DNA of 64,000 nt from Torymus aiolomorphi (lineage: Eukaryota > Arthropoda > Insecta > Hymenoptera > Torymidae): NCBI GenBank assembly GCA_036365515.1, contig CM070877.1, positions 7,573,001-7,637,000 of the forward strand, given 5' to 3'. Below the pieces are notes generated by a model, which was not told where the DNA came from, ran no database searches, and saw only the letters and a list, made by a program, of their open reading frames with translations. Of this stretch, positions 39,901 to 57,200 are shown piece after piece. The first letter of the stretch is position 1. Each line of letters opens with the position of its first letter. The translations under genes and the position numbers were made by a program.

Positions 39901-42900
39901 GAAGTGTCGGACTGGCTGCTCTTGTTCTTCCGTTTCTTGTTCTTCTTCTTGTTCTTCTTCGCCTTTTTCGACTTTTTCGGCTTCTGCGTAGGACCGTCGT
40001 CTTTCTGCTTCTGCATTTCTAGCTGCATCTGTTTATGCTTGTCATCCGAGAATGCTTTCTCGCGGTCAGCCATCCAGTCTGTCTCCCAATGTGGATTTTG
40101 GTCTACAAATCGCTGTTTTGAAAAAAAGCGTAATTCATGGGTAAGATTGGTCAACTGGAAAATGTATCAAGCTATCGAATACCTTAACTTAAAAGTATTT
40201 TTCAATGGCAGAATCATTACTTTTCAAGTATCTGTAAAATTATTTTAACTTTCAACTTTTCAAAGTTACAAAAGAGAGAACGAATTCCAATTCTATATTT
40301 TACAACACCAAAAAAGTAATAATACCATAATAATGTGATCACAACATTTAGTAACTAAAATTTTGTTAAGCCTTAGCTAGCACACATATAATCCCATAAT
40401 CTTGCAAAACAAAGAAAAAACTGAATTTTGACCCTTTGCTACTATTGAAATTAAATTTTAGACTTTTTTAAACTTGAATTTCATTGTCTATCACATTAAA
40501 AAACAATATATGCAACTTTCATGTGAAATTTAAATTTTTTATACCATAGCGTGTGAAATTAAATTTCACGCACACGTCACAAAAAGTCATATGGATATTG
40601 AAAAAATGAAACTTACGATGTACTTCTCGGAGTGCTTGCGCGATTTCAGATGCAGACTAGCGCAGTGGAGATCGCCAATCCAGGCATGGCAGAGCTTGCA
40701 GTACCAGGCGGTTGAAGGGCTGAAGAACTGCAGACCTGTGAAGCAAAGCGGAAAGAGGGTCCACGGTTAAACAGATCATAACACGCCTGCGTTTTATCGA
40801 GCGCTTATTTTTTCATATATTGTAAACTTTCAAATGAAGAATGACCTTGTGCTCATCCGTGACAACACGCTCGCTAAACTGTCACGCGCTGAAAGCAAAG
40901 GTTGAGGTATTTTTGTCATTTGATTTTTTATTATTTTTTTTTTTTTTAACCAAGAGTCAATTTTCTATTATGAGAGCTAGAAAAACTACGGGTCGATACA
41001 CCTCTCCCCCCATCACTGTTGCCTGAGAAGAATCCTAAAAAGAGGGTCACAGAATAAAAGGGTGCTTGACATGGTTTATTGTTTACTACAAATTTGTTTT
41101 TTCATCGACAATGCATACATTTCGTACAGTACATTATTGGATTTTAAATTTAAAAAATATGTTCTTAAATGTATATGTAAGTAGATTAATTAAATAATAT
41201 TATGTTACAGTATATTTTACAATTATTTGTACACAAGTGGAAGCACAACTAAAATTACTTATAACGATGAATTGTATTTCCTTGTGGCTGGGTTGCCACA
41301 AGTACATTCATTTTTTAACGTCGTCGACTGCACAACTTTTTACTTTTCAAATCTTCATCACTTTATTTTTCATATACCATCACGTAACCTAGATCAATAA
41401 AAGTACATTTAACCACCATGAATATCAAATAATTCACACGCGAATAAAAATAAAAAATTATCACATTTCACACTGTTGTCATTCTTCTGGTAAGAAGACG
41501 TATTATAAAAAAAGCACGACTCGACTATCTTTTTCCTCATTCTCGTATTCCCTCTTGCTCGGCGTCACCCTGGACGCGGGTGACGCTTATCGAATAACGA
41601 AAAGTGCGTAAATCATCTGTATAGTCAAAATAGTGAAAAAAAGGCAAAACAGATGCCCGGGAAAAACGGGCGACAGAGAAACAAAATGAAATTGTACACA
41701 CGTGTGTTTGTTGAACAGCATGGAAATATTAAATATCATACATATGTGTAAATTTTATATTCTCGGCGGCATTGTTTCTCTTCAATACATACCGGTTACA
41801 CGCGACAGTGTCTGCGCGAACTCTACGGAATTTCTCTATACAATTAGTAAAAGAGGAAAAAAGTTTGTCCATCGGAAAATTATCGTACCTTTGATTGGCG
41901 TTCGTTTCGTCGGCAGTCCCGGATAATATGGCATTTCCTTCTCCGCGCCTTCGAGCTTGCTGTCGTGCCAGGGCATGTCAACTATCTTGCGTTCCTGTAA
42001 CAGATAAAGCAATCGTTATAAATTTAGATCTTAAAAAAAACTCGATTCGATATTCATCTTTCCTGAGTATTAACAATAGTAGATGAATGCTACTCATTTT
42101 TTTTATAAATATAAACATCTGTCTCGGTTTTTTTCAATAATTTTAATTCTAAAGTATGAAGTTTATAGTGGTTTAAATTAGGATTAATATTGGAACTCCA
42201 AAGAACAAATACAAAATAAAGAAAAATAATTAAATACGCAAAAAAGATAAATATTTTAATGCAAACTTTATCCCTGATATTATTATCGTCGTAGAAATAA
42301 TTCGACTCACCAAGCAAATTTCTTTATGTTCATTACTATGAAGGTGATTTAAGTATTCTTTAGCAGTTTTGGGAAAGATGTCACAAGTTTTGCACCAGTG
42401 CATCTCAGGATCATAATGAACGAAGTTGAATGTAGGTTTCGCCTCTTCATCCTTCTTGTCCGAATTCGGCGTGTTCGATTTGGAAAATGATTCTTTAGGG
42501 CTTTTCGAGCGTTTGTGACCAGATTCCGTCTTGTACTTTACTTTCAAATCGTCGACGGTGAGCTTGTCACCGATGATATTGGTCAACATGTCGATCACAT
42601 TGTGTATAGATTTCATTTTATTTTGTACCTCAACCTGTAGAACAGAGGAGAACATGATTTAACATTGATATTGCTGTAAAAAGATTACTGGGTGATTTTG
42701 CAATCATATATTCATAAAATAAAGATAATTGAATGTTATAACCTCATATTTATCTCTTTCTGATTGCGCATCAACTTACGAATCTTTGTGAAAAAATATT
42801 TTAGTAATAACATGAAGATCATCAATGATGTTGTATTTGAAAGATAATTATTGATTCTTTTTCACGCAATTTCACATTTCTAAAGCACTATTCCAAGCAA

Positions 42901-45900
42901 TTAAAAAGTTGGTTTAAAAAGTATGAAATTAAATTTTATATTTCTTTATATTATATAAACTTTAATAAAACTTGTTATACCACTGTATGTAGTTATTACT
43001 CATCTACACTTCACAATTGCTAAAAAAACTTAAATTTAAAAAAATATTAGTAAAATGACGCATAAAGAAAAATAGACAAACCTGTAACTTCTGGTTCTCC
43101 TTGATAATGCGATTGTTTTCCCTTCCACCTTCTTTGCCAATTTCTTCACATTGTTTCCGCAAGATTTCTAATTCATGTTGAAGTGCTGATGTTTTCTTCA
43201 CATACTCTTCACGTTGCTTTGCCAGTGTAGCTTTTTGCTGCTTCAATTCTGCGGCAAGAGCTGCACATTGTAGAAGATTTACTAATTAATTAACACAAAT
43301 TGCATGCAAGAAAGGAAAAGTATACTCCTATATATTGTTCCCATACATTCACTACTAAGATGTAACAATTAAAAAATTAATTAAAGTATATCTACAAATC
43401 AAATAATAGTAATCATTTACAGTGTACAAATTATGAACAGATTCAGTGCAAATAAGTTTCATTTTAATCTACCATCCATCTCAAAATTACATTTGAAAAT
43501 TTAAAACTGTTAATAATTATTTAACAGCTTAATAGAATCGTTATATGTAAGCAAACAATATCACTCTGAATCTGCTGACTTACATGAAGGTATAGTATAT
43601 TACGCAACTAGGGAGGTAAAGAGTTGGCCAGTCCAGAGCACGTGTAAATTGCGTGGCAAACATGTGCTCTGGGGTGGCCCTCTTTATCCCCGTGTTGCGT
43701 ATACGATTTTTTTTTGCCTGGCGAGGCCGAAAATACAACCTTCGCGATCGGGCGCCGGGAGCAAAAGTAGTACTTTCGGCCCGCTAGGCAAAAAAAATTC
43801 TACTATCATGTTCTAAAAAAAGGGACTTATTGAAGTCTACAATACTATGTGATTGATAATATTTTATAATCCTATATGTGGGGCGTTTCGCCTCAGTTCT
43901 CCCAGGCCGGGAAAACGTCGCATTCGTTTTCGACGTATTTTTTCGTCAGCTTATTTGTCGTAACATTTGTTTTTGATAATTTTCACGTTTTGACCTTGAA
44001 AAAACGTTGCGGGTACGTGTTCGCGGTTTAATTTCTCGAAAATATAAAAAAGTCCTTTCTGGAAAATAGCTATTTCGACGTAAAAAAACTCGATCTTTCG
44101 ATCTAGACTATTAAAACAAATATTACAAAGGTATATGTTTCTTCAAGGTCAAAACGTGAAAACTATGAAAAACAAATGTCACCACGAGAAAGCTGACGAA
44201 AAAATAAATCGAAAACGTATGCAAAGCTTTTCGATAGATATATTTTGATACCGCAAGCACGCGCTCAAAAGGTGAGGTTTATAGGCGCTCGCTTCCCGGC
44301 CTGGGACGAACTGAGGCGAAACGCCCCATATGTTAGTTTCGTCTCATCAAACTAATTATCCTTTTTCTTTAAGTCTAGTCATTGTTCTATTATACAAGTT
44401 CTAGTAATATTTCATACATGCAAAATAATAGTTAAAAAAAAAGAATAAATAAATAACTATTAAACGTTTTCAATTACATATAAAGCTAATCAACCAAATC
44501 TCTTTCAACTAAGCTAAAAAGCTCAAGACAAAGATTTTACAAGCGAGAGAGAAAGAAAGAGAGAAAAAGAGAGAAAAATAGGAATCATGGTAACGGGAAC
44601 ACACCTTGTTTTTTGATGTCCTCGGGCCTGCCGGCGGCGGCCATGAGGGCGGCAGCGGCAGCCGCCTGCGCGGCCGCGTCGACGACACGCTGCTGGGGCG
44701 TATCTGTGTGGGGCATCGTAGCAGCCACAGCCGCAGCCGCGGCAGCCACCGCCGCCTGTTGCTGCTGCTGCTGCTGCTGACTGTACGGCACGTTGCCCTG
44801 CCAGTTCGGCGGTGGATAATCCTGTGAATGTCAAACGGATACTCTGCTCGCTGAGCTTGCACTTTTTCTTTGGTTGTAACGAGTTTATATAGATACTCGA
44901 AAGAGACTCGTGAGGGCCTCCGTCTTTCTCTTACCTTACTGCGGGGCCGCCATAGTATTATTGGCTCAGAAACTTAAATGGCATGGCAGGTATATATTTT
45001 TATATACATATATATGCATGTGAAAGAATGGCGCAAGATGGTTAAACATTTGTCGCGCAGAATACAGATTAAGCTTACAGTATACTTACATTGCGAGTCG
45101 CACTCGATTAAAGTTTTATATTGTACATGTTATAAATGTTTGTATAGAAAAGAAACATGGCATCGTCAAACAATGTTGCTATATCACAGGTCAAAATCTG
45201 ATATTTGCAGAATAAGTTCTTTTCAAGTACACATACTATTGTTGATTAACATCAAGGCACTAAAATATCTTACAAGATGAATAGTTGCTTTTAGAGAATC
45301 TCTGCTTGTTGAATTATATACTTATATTCTGTGATGTCTCTTTGACTCTTCCTGCTTAAGAAGAAATGAAAGATAGATTGTCAAAATAAGGAACTTACGT
45401 TTCTGTAGCCCTGTGGTGGCTGTTGCTGCGGCTGCTGTTGTTGTTGCTGTTGCTGTTGCTGCTGATATCCTGCATAGTCTGGATATCTTTGTTGCTGGGG
45501 ATAGTTGTAGTTATAGTTTCCATAGCCTTGAGTGTACTGTATTGGCGGCGGTGGTTGACTAGTATTCGGTGGTGGTGGTGCAGCCTTAAGAAAAAAAAAA
45601 ATGATTGAATTTCATCATATAGATAAAATATACTTATGTAACCACTCAAATGACTAGTGACTAAACATGGTTAATACTCATATATCACATTAAATGCTAA
45701 TTATTTTTTTACAGTAATAATCTAGGTAAATTTGATAAGAGCAATGAAATATTGACACAACTTACATTGTATTGAGTCATCACTGGCTGTGGATAGCCAG
45801 TAGCATTGGATGGATTTGATGCCTTATTAGTTGGTGGCATATTACCCTTCCACTCATGTTCCCTGGCAGCTTCTTTCCTCCTAGAACTTCTTTCCCTCTC

Positions 45901-46047
45901 TCTTGAGGTTGATCTGGACCTTGATCTCCTATACCTCGTTCTTCTCGGCGATGGAGATCTCTCATATTTCTTCGCTCTCCTTCTCATGCTATCAGACTCC
46001 TCACTGGGGCTGCGTGGTCCTTTCCGCCTTGCCTCTGGTTCCATCAT
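36912..46047 (-). CDS. RS-rich matrin-type (U1-like) double zinc-finger protein, CG9776/ZNF318-like
   Basis: Eleven exons (46047-45766, 45584-45399, 44821-44605, 43260-43082, 42634-42311, 41994-41889, 40735-40617, 40112-39755, 39667-38849, 38614-38265, 37376-36912) stay in phase to 1134 residues. Order: Arg/Ser-rich N-terminus (about 1-75), Pro/Tyr/Gln stretch with a run of ten Gln, second eight-Gln run with alanine tracts (about 170-220), coiled coil (229-288), matrin-type C2H2 finger 1 ([20 protein letters not shown], about 370-396), linker with [10 protein letters not shown], finger 2 ([20 protein letters not shown], about 441-466), a Lys/Ser/Asp region, a DRDR/YDRR-rich segment, and a Pro-rich tail ending DEGDTIL. 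The RS domain with U1-type fingers suggests nuclear RNA processing; that role is inferred. An untranslated 5' exon is implied by GTTGCAG just upstream of the ATG. Confidence 0.85.
37621..37863 (+). repeat. Tandem duplication, 140-bp period
   Basis: Two copies of a block of about 103 bp (37621-37724 and 37761-37863) share TTTCTTGGGTCTTA and GTGAAAACTACCCCTAAA, with scattered substitutions. Confidence 0.8.
37888..38144. mobile_element. PIF/Harbinger-like MITE with TTA target duplication
   Basis: The ends GGCCAGGGTCACATAGATGA and TCATCTATGTGGCCCTGGCC are inverted with little mismatch, followed inward by CGCTTGCGTACG-like sequence. TTA is repeated at 37885-37887 and 38145-38147, the 3-bp target duplication typical of Harbinger. 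It is 257 bp and non-coding. Confidence 0.75.
43595..43800. repeat. Two adjacent hairpin MITEs
   Basis: The first (43595-43704) has arms GTATATTACGCAAC..CCAGAGCACGTG with a near complement ending GTTGCGTATAC. The second (about 43706-43800) has TTTTTTTGCCTGGCGAGGCC and its near complement ending GGCAAAAAAA. They may be two elements or two stems of one. Both lie in the intron between the coiled-coil and poly-Gln exons. Confidence 0.65.
43879..44328. mobile_element. Foldback MITE with TGGGGCGTTTCGCCTCAGTT ends
   Basis: Inverted termini TGGGGCGTTTCGCCTCAGTT and its complement ending CGCCCCA; TATG stands directly outside both ends (43875-43878 and 44329-44332). A second inner pair, TTTTCACGTTTTGACCTTGA and its complement, shows the arms continue inward. 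It is 450 bp and non-coding, in the same intron as the two hairpins. Confidence 0.75.
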
Positions 46048-46169
46048 GATCTCTTAGGTTATACTGCAACTATATAAAAGATAATTGGTTATATCGCGTT
46101 AATGGTATTGATTAAATTAAATTATGTACTTTACGAGACGTTTTCCAATAGATTATTACCATGTTAATG

Positions 46170-46394
46170 ATAGGTTTGAAGTTTGCAACGTTGGAGTGCA
46201 ACGAAATAAAAATAAATTGATTTTACTTCAAAGTTATATTGAATTAATTTTGTTTTCATCTGAAGATTTAGTATTTTATAGTATAAAATAACTTTATGAA
46301 AAAGGTTTAGATAAAAATGTTTACTGTCTAGTAATTTTAATTAATTGTAAAAAATTATTTCGTTGCATTCCAACGATGCAAACTTCAGACCCAT
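46170..46394. mobile_element. hAT-like MITE, copy 2 (225 bp)
   Basis: Same family as 207-429: termini ATAGGTTTGAAGTTTGCAACG and the inverted copy ending CAGACCCAT, with TTGTAAAAAATTATTTCGTT shared internally. The flanks are an exact 8-bp direct repeat TGTTAATG (46162-46169 and 46395-46402), different from copy 1, so the two inserted independently. It lies about 120 bp upstream of the zinc-finger gene's ATG. Confidence 0.85.
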
Positions 46395-46402
46395 TGTTAA
46401 TG

Positions 46403-50329
<3,927 letters not shown>

Positions 50330-50640
50330 CAACCCAATTTCATTATTTAATTCATAAACATTCGAACGTTTATTTGGAAAAACAATTCTGTCAGGCGCTC
50401 CGTGTATGTAAATACTATGCTCAGATTTTTTTTTGTGCGATTCTATCAGCATTTCCATGAGATACGCTCGTTTTAATACTGGCAAAATTCGAAGTATTAC
50501 AGATCCCTACTTATCGGCATTGCGGCTTTTATTTAATTAAATAAATTCTGAGTAGATTTTTGGAAAAACAGCTCTGTCAGGCGCTCCGTATATATAAATA
50601 CTATACTCAATTTTTTTTTTTAGTAATTCAATTATTATTT
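50330..50640 (-). repeat. Dispersed tandem dimer, about 190-bp unit, copy 2 (inverted)
   Basis: CAGGCGCTCCG occurs at 50392 and 50578 (186 bp apart), each preceded by GGAAAAACA and followed by TATRTAAATACTATRCTCA. This is the reverse complement of the dimer at 1800-2110, including the TTTATTTAATTAAATAAA join and a TACTTATCGGCATTGCGG counterpart. Confidence 0.6.
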
Positions 50641-53600
50641 GCAAAAGATATACATGTTCTAAAATTTGTCGGTAAGTACACATTATCTTAACTGATAATA
50701 GATAAAAAAAATGGTATACAAGACAGACAGTTCTGAAACCCAATTTTCGGCATTCAAACTACCCGTTTATCAATGAAACTTCAGCCCTACTCGTTATATA
50801 TTAAAAAAAAAAGAATCGTAACAGGGTATTTCTAAAATCAATATTTCTCATCAAGCATAAAACCTAAATTACCCGGCGCTCTCACCGAAACCGCATATCA
50901 CGTACACACATACACGCGACGCCTGCAGTGCTCCGATAAATTCCAATCATTATAAAACATTGAGCAACCGTCGGATAGAATAAAAAAAAAAATATTTACT
51001 CACAAAACGCTGCCCCTGCGCATTTTTCCTTAATTTTATGATTCACGACGTGCCGTAAAACCGCGCGATAACGTTGCAGGCATTTAATGGTCCGGCGGAA
51101 GTGTCGCTATATACTCGCTCGGATGAAATGAAGAAAGTTTCGCGAAAAGTGAAAAGTTGCAGCTCTTCGCTCTCTCGCTGTTATATTTGACAAATACGGT
51201 TTGCAAGCTCGAGCTGTCGAGATGTCGCAGGGTGAAAGTTCGTGCACGTTTTGCAGGTACTTTTGATATTGTATGCGCGCGTTTTGTGCGAAAGCCTTTA
51301 TTGGTTTAGCGTGAGGTTTAGGATTTGCGAAAAACATATAAAGGGAATTAAATGTTTGGGAGAATTAACGAAGAATTGTTTGACTTTGAAGGATTTATTT
51401 TATCGAAAGCTCTATACTCCACTTCCTTTACACACCGTTGAAATAAAAAATTCTCAGCGTCTTCTTTCATTTTTCTTCCAACCAAAGGCTACTTAATCCG
51501 GAAAATTGTACTTACGAGGCAGTTTAATTGCTCTCTAATGGATCTCTCGTAGAGTCTTATAGAATTTTCATTATCTCCGCAGCGAAAGTGATTCTTTGCT
51601 CCTCTACTCCCATCCGGAGTCAACTTCCAGCTCATTTGTCAAAAGCTGCGCGTAAAATGAGCGTTAACCTTAACTTGATTATCTTTAAGAATCCAACGGA
51701 TCGTAGAGTCTCCATTAGTCGGTAAAACTGAACTTTGTTGCGACTCTAATGAACGGCAATAGTCGCTAAACATCGTTTCGATAAAAGGATACAATCATCG
51801 GGGCCTCTATAAATAGGGATAACGTTCACGTGTGGGTCGAAATTGCACGCATTTATCTCGATGAATGGAAGTTCAGTTTTATTCGACGTTTATGCCTTTT
51901 TTTTCTCTCGTTTTCAAGACACGGTACAAATAGCTGTACACATCTCGTGAACTTGTAATAATCGCATGCAAATATGTGGATAATACTTTAGAAAAATGTC
52001 ATACAATAATTATATTTTAAATACATCGAGTTTACGTTACCCGATTATTGTTTTTATTGAAGAATTATTTCTGTACTATCGATTGTTTTGAATACAATAA
52101 TTGATTTTATTTGCCCTTTTTCATCTCACATGCCACTTCTCTGGCATTACTATTAATATCTCAGTCATCGCGTTGCAATCGTTCGACTCGTTCGCAATTA
52201 TTGACTATAATCGTAATGCCTAATTTTAGTGCCTTTCAGCACATGGCTACTATACTTTTGTTAATAGCCATGGTGTTCATACTCATCAAATAAGGACACA
52301 TCCTATCGATTCATTATTCATCATCGTATAATAATAATATGAACATTCGCCGACTAATTATTCTCATTCTTGATTTTCCCAAACTACTTTATTCATCCAC
52401 CGCTATGAATAAGAAATTACCCCAATCATTTTTTCACAGAATAACTCACTCTGCAACCGCTTTTGCAGCCCCATTCGGAAACCGCGTAAGACTCAATAAC
52501 TAACAAACAATTCCTCAAAGTACCTTTACAGTTTTACCTCCCAATTTTCACTCACCATCGACATCACAACCACCGCGACCCAACAACCAAACCAAAAAAA
52601 AAAACCAACCTCCCCCCCACCATCCCACGCGCGCAAGTACACGCTGTACCCACGCACGCACAGCGTCGCAGACAGCCCGTCGTCGTCCCTTTGCGCGCGC
52701 GCAAAAGCGAAAGTGAGAGGGAGGGGTGGCGGTAGGATAGACATCGCACGCACGCATCGCACCCCGGGGCGCGCCGCCCCGCTCGCTATATAGTCCTCGG
52801 CGACGACTGCGGCGGGCAGGAGGGAATCGATCGTAGGTCGCTCTCTTCTCTCTCTCTCTGTCTCTGCGTGTGTCTCTGTGTCTTTTCTCCCTGTCTGTGT
52901 GTGTAAGTTTTGTATTCAGCGGAGGCTGGGTGTGATCTCTATAAGGGTATATCCGTGAAAGTCCTATGGGGGACAGTGGTGAAGATACCCTCATAGGACC
53001 TTTCTTCGCAGGCAGTGGAGCTGGTAAACTATCTCCGTTATCTTCTTCTGTACTGCTATATTTTCCATCACTTTTCGTGTCCGTCTCTGGGTGTGCGTAT
53101 GTATATATTTGTAACCTTTTTTCTTCCGGCAGCTGCGACTACTTGTGCGCGCGCGCGCGCGCTCGATTTTCGGATGATTTCGTCATGTAGAACGTGCGGG
53201 GTAGGCGAGCGGGAGCGAGATCTGATCCGGTGTCGCGCGTATAATTAAAGGATGCGGGTCTTGTAGTATATAATATATACAGTACCTGTACTGGTATACT
53301 TGCAGATTATTATTGCGAATTTTAAATATCAAAATTTTATGCCCGACACGTCGCGTTGGTATTTTATACCGTCTATGTTCGAACGTTTCCTTAAATAAAT
53401 TATTACAAGAAAATTTTAATGAAACGTATAAATACGTTCTCTCCTATTCCTCATCTCTCCCAAAACTAATGTCCAACAATATCGCTGCTCCCTTCTATAT
53501 CACGCCCTTCCTGTATTACCATCCCCGAGCCGCCACGTTTTTCCGCCCCCCCCCCCCCAGCAAGAATATGTTTCTCTCTTTCTCTACTTCGGGATCTCCA

Positions 53601-54148
53601 CCTTTATCGAATTCTCTCTTTCTCTCTCCTCCAACGGGTTCGTCCCTTTGCTGCGGCGCGATATTGGATATTTCCCTTTTGTCTCTCGCCTCCGGTTACG
53701 AAATGGAATCGCTGTCTTGTTTTGTGTAATAGCTCTATACGTGTATGTCTGTTATTGGCTTGTTGTGTGTGGGTGACTTTTTTTTATCGAATGTAATCCT
53801 TTGCTCTGCGCGTTGGTGTTGTGTTTTTCGTGTGTGCGTTATGTGATATCGTTCCTCTCTGTGGCTTTTCTGTATTCGTATAACGCGTTACTTATTCGCG
53901 CATCATTTGTTATGAAAATATCGAACGTCCCGACGATAAATCTCGACGCGAGAGTAGATTCGCACCTGCTGATAGTTTTGATGAAAAATTCTTGCGCCGT
54001 GCGATCGCGTTAAATATGAATATACATTGTCGCGAACGTAACACGTATCGACGGTATATTCCAGTTCTCCGGGGGGGGGGCTAAGTGATCGGGATTAATA
54101 TTTAGGCATCGCGAGTTTATTAAATTTCCGGTTTCCATCGCCAATTAG

Positions 54149-54221
<73 letters not shown>

Positions 54222-57200
54222 GCGTTGAACTTTTGTGTTGTAAAATAGAGATAAAAGTTTCAGTAAACAGATTCGCGAAGTTGTAACTAATTTCAATTCC
54301 GGCGCACGGTATTTGCCCGCGTAGTCGCATTATAAGGGCTAAGTAATTGACGCTAGCTAGCTAGCTAGCAACCTTGTTACGCTAACTTCGTCAATTATTA
54401 ACGTTATTAATCCAATTCCTTGTATACGCACGCAGCGTCGTTTTTCTCCATTTTCCTCGAATTAGAATTCGCTCGAGCAGAGACGTAGGCGGCCGGTAAT
54501 TGATTTTTCATTAAATTTGACTATAAGCTCTCATCTAAAGTCGTCGTTTGTACTCTATGATGAAGTGGAGTAGACAGGTCATAGGCTTTGTTATAGGTAC
54601 CTATATATATTACATGTATATATAATATGTATTCCTTTCTAAGTAAATTAATTTTCTTGAATGAAGAGGCTTTTTTCTTAAAATTCATTCGCGAAGTAAA
54701 TTAAATTTTCATTCCACGAAGAGAAAGAGATAGAATGAGGCACGGAGGAGAAAATTAAGTATTCACAAAGGCTTTTACGTTTTGAGTAATTGAATATATC
54801 CTTTGAAATAAGAGTATATTTATACTTGTTTTGAAAATGAAAAGTTTGACTCTGCGAATACCTAATAATGTACGCGCCGTGAAAATCCTTTTACCTTTGT
54901 CACGTAATCAATGGATTTCAGACTTTCCAAGTATTTAAAGGACCTTTTGTTACATCAAAGACTATTAGTGCTATCAAACGAACCAGAACTTGGCGCTCGG
55001 AACTTCGTCATACCTCCGTTTTCATTCTTTACATTTTTCGAACTCTTCATTTGATCTTTCTAATTTAATAAAGATTCCGATACGTAAAAATTGTTTTACA
55101 AAATTCAAATAAGCTTTTATCCGAAATACTTAACATTTTTTGAAATAAAAAAAGTTTCTTCTAGTTTAAAAGTTAAATTCTTCCGTTTATCATAAGAATA
55201 TAAAAACTTTTTCTGGAAAAATTAAGATCCGGGTACAACCAAATACTACTAAACCGTATATTCTCTTTCATAAAAACATCATCTCCCCATAAAATACATT
55301 TTTAATCTATCTAGATACCAAAATCTGTTTATCAAAAATCAATTTTGATTTCCGGCCATTCACAGGTACTGCACGCATACACTCTACCCTCCCCCTCCAC
55401 TTCCCATTTTACATGAATAACACAACCCCTACCCATCCATTACACCACCACCTTATATACACACATCACGACAACTATATACCTCCTATCCCACGGGGTT
55501 AAGAAGAAAATCGCGGATAGCAAGCCCCGAATCCCCGATAAGAAACAGATCGTTAATCAGGCCAATAGCAGCCGACCGTCTACACTCGCGCGCGCCGCGC
55601 TGACCTACAGAAAAGCTCCGCGAGAGCTTCCAGTCACACACTCCGTCGTCGCAGGTGTAACACCGGCAGCAGCTTTAATTATAAGAAGAAGAGCCCGGCG
55701 TATTTTTTTATTTCTTTGACGAAGCTGCGACGGGATGTAAGTATAGTGAAACAATCTTCGAAGAAGAAGCCGAGAGCACCGAGGCATTGATTCGCGGATA
55801 AATAGAGCGAGTCGAGAGAGAACGAGACAGCGGTAGCTCTATAAGGTGGATCGATTTCTGAATAAGGTAGAGATAACACGCGGACGTAGATCATATGTAT
55901 GGGAAGATCTGTTTTGTGGCTCGTTTTTGTTTTTTTCGTGGCGAGGATTAGGGAACGGAAAGTGTGGGAGGTTATATCAGAACGCTGCGAGGAGTGAGTA
56001 AAGGAAGAGAAGTTTCATTTTACGGTATACGCGGTGCATGCTTATTTACTTATAGGATGTTTCGAAAATTCTTCAACAGCGTCGATTATGATGAACCGTT
56101 TGAGAATGTTTATAACAAGGCCCGACGATTCCCAGAATATTATATCCACGTCAGCTCGATGCTGTTTGCTTGTGATAAACATTTGCGCAGGGGCGTACTT
56201 ATATATATTTATATTCAGCAGGATTTTCAAGGAGAATAAATTGGATATATTTTATGCGGCACATAATCGCATTAATTTCGTGCGTTTGCTCGCCTTAACC
56301 TAGTTGCATGAGTTATTCTTTCTTTTTTTTGGAATTTGGCGGGCTGTTTTAGAGACACGTTCTCGAATTTAAAATCGAACAGTTATAAGCATAGAATATT
56401 GACAAGATCTGATGATACGGTCGCGGTGCCAAAAAGGGCAAACATGTGCCACTCTCCTTCCGAAATTGCAGCTATTGTTAAGTAGTGACTTTATTTCGCG
56501 AAATGAATCGTATATTTAAAATACACACTTAATCCTTCAATACTTAGCAGATTGCTGAACATTTCAACATTATCCTCTCACGATTGCTCCAACCTTGTAT
56601 AAAAACATCGTGCACGTATACCTAATACTTCCTCCACAAAGTCACTATTATAGCCTCTACTCCCGTTCCAGCCATTCGCAGAGACAGCGTAAGTATACCG
56701 TGCCATCAAAAACCACCACCCACCTCGTTACCTCCCCCTCCCGCAGACACACAGAAACATTTCGTTACACTCCCTATATATATATACACACGCCCGGCGG
56801 CTGCCGCCGTCGGATCGATACCTAAGCCCCTCCGCGAGCGCGCGTAAGTGCTGCTGCCGCCGAAATTCGATTGTAATAGGCCACCGGTGCGGTGTGCTCC
56901 AGAGCGCGTGAATGGAGAGGAGTAGGTTCCGTGGAGATGCGGAGGAGTCGCTGGAAAACTGTTTTTAAGGAGTGTTCGGTTATTTATTATAAAGTTGTGA
57001 TGCAGTATCCTGTCGGTGCCTTTTTTTTATCTTGGATGTGTGCAGAACTCTATTTTATATAGAGTCTAGAAAATTTTTTTAGGTTGTTCTATCGGAAAAT
57101 TGATTTGTATACTTCGATGTGGTTTCGATGCCGTATGAAATATTTTTTCTGTACATCTCAATGCTTTATCTTAATCTTCCTTATCTAGTTCTTCTTTCAA

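Noticed and set aside
44509..44862. Overlapping minus-strand ORFs over the poly-Gln exon
   Set aside because: Only the frame with the Gln/Ala tracts joins neighbouring exons in phase; the others are shadows.
54145..54330. Cys-Val repeat ORF on the minus strand
   Set aside because: It translates the (AC)n microsatellite.
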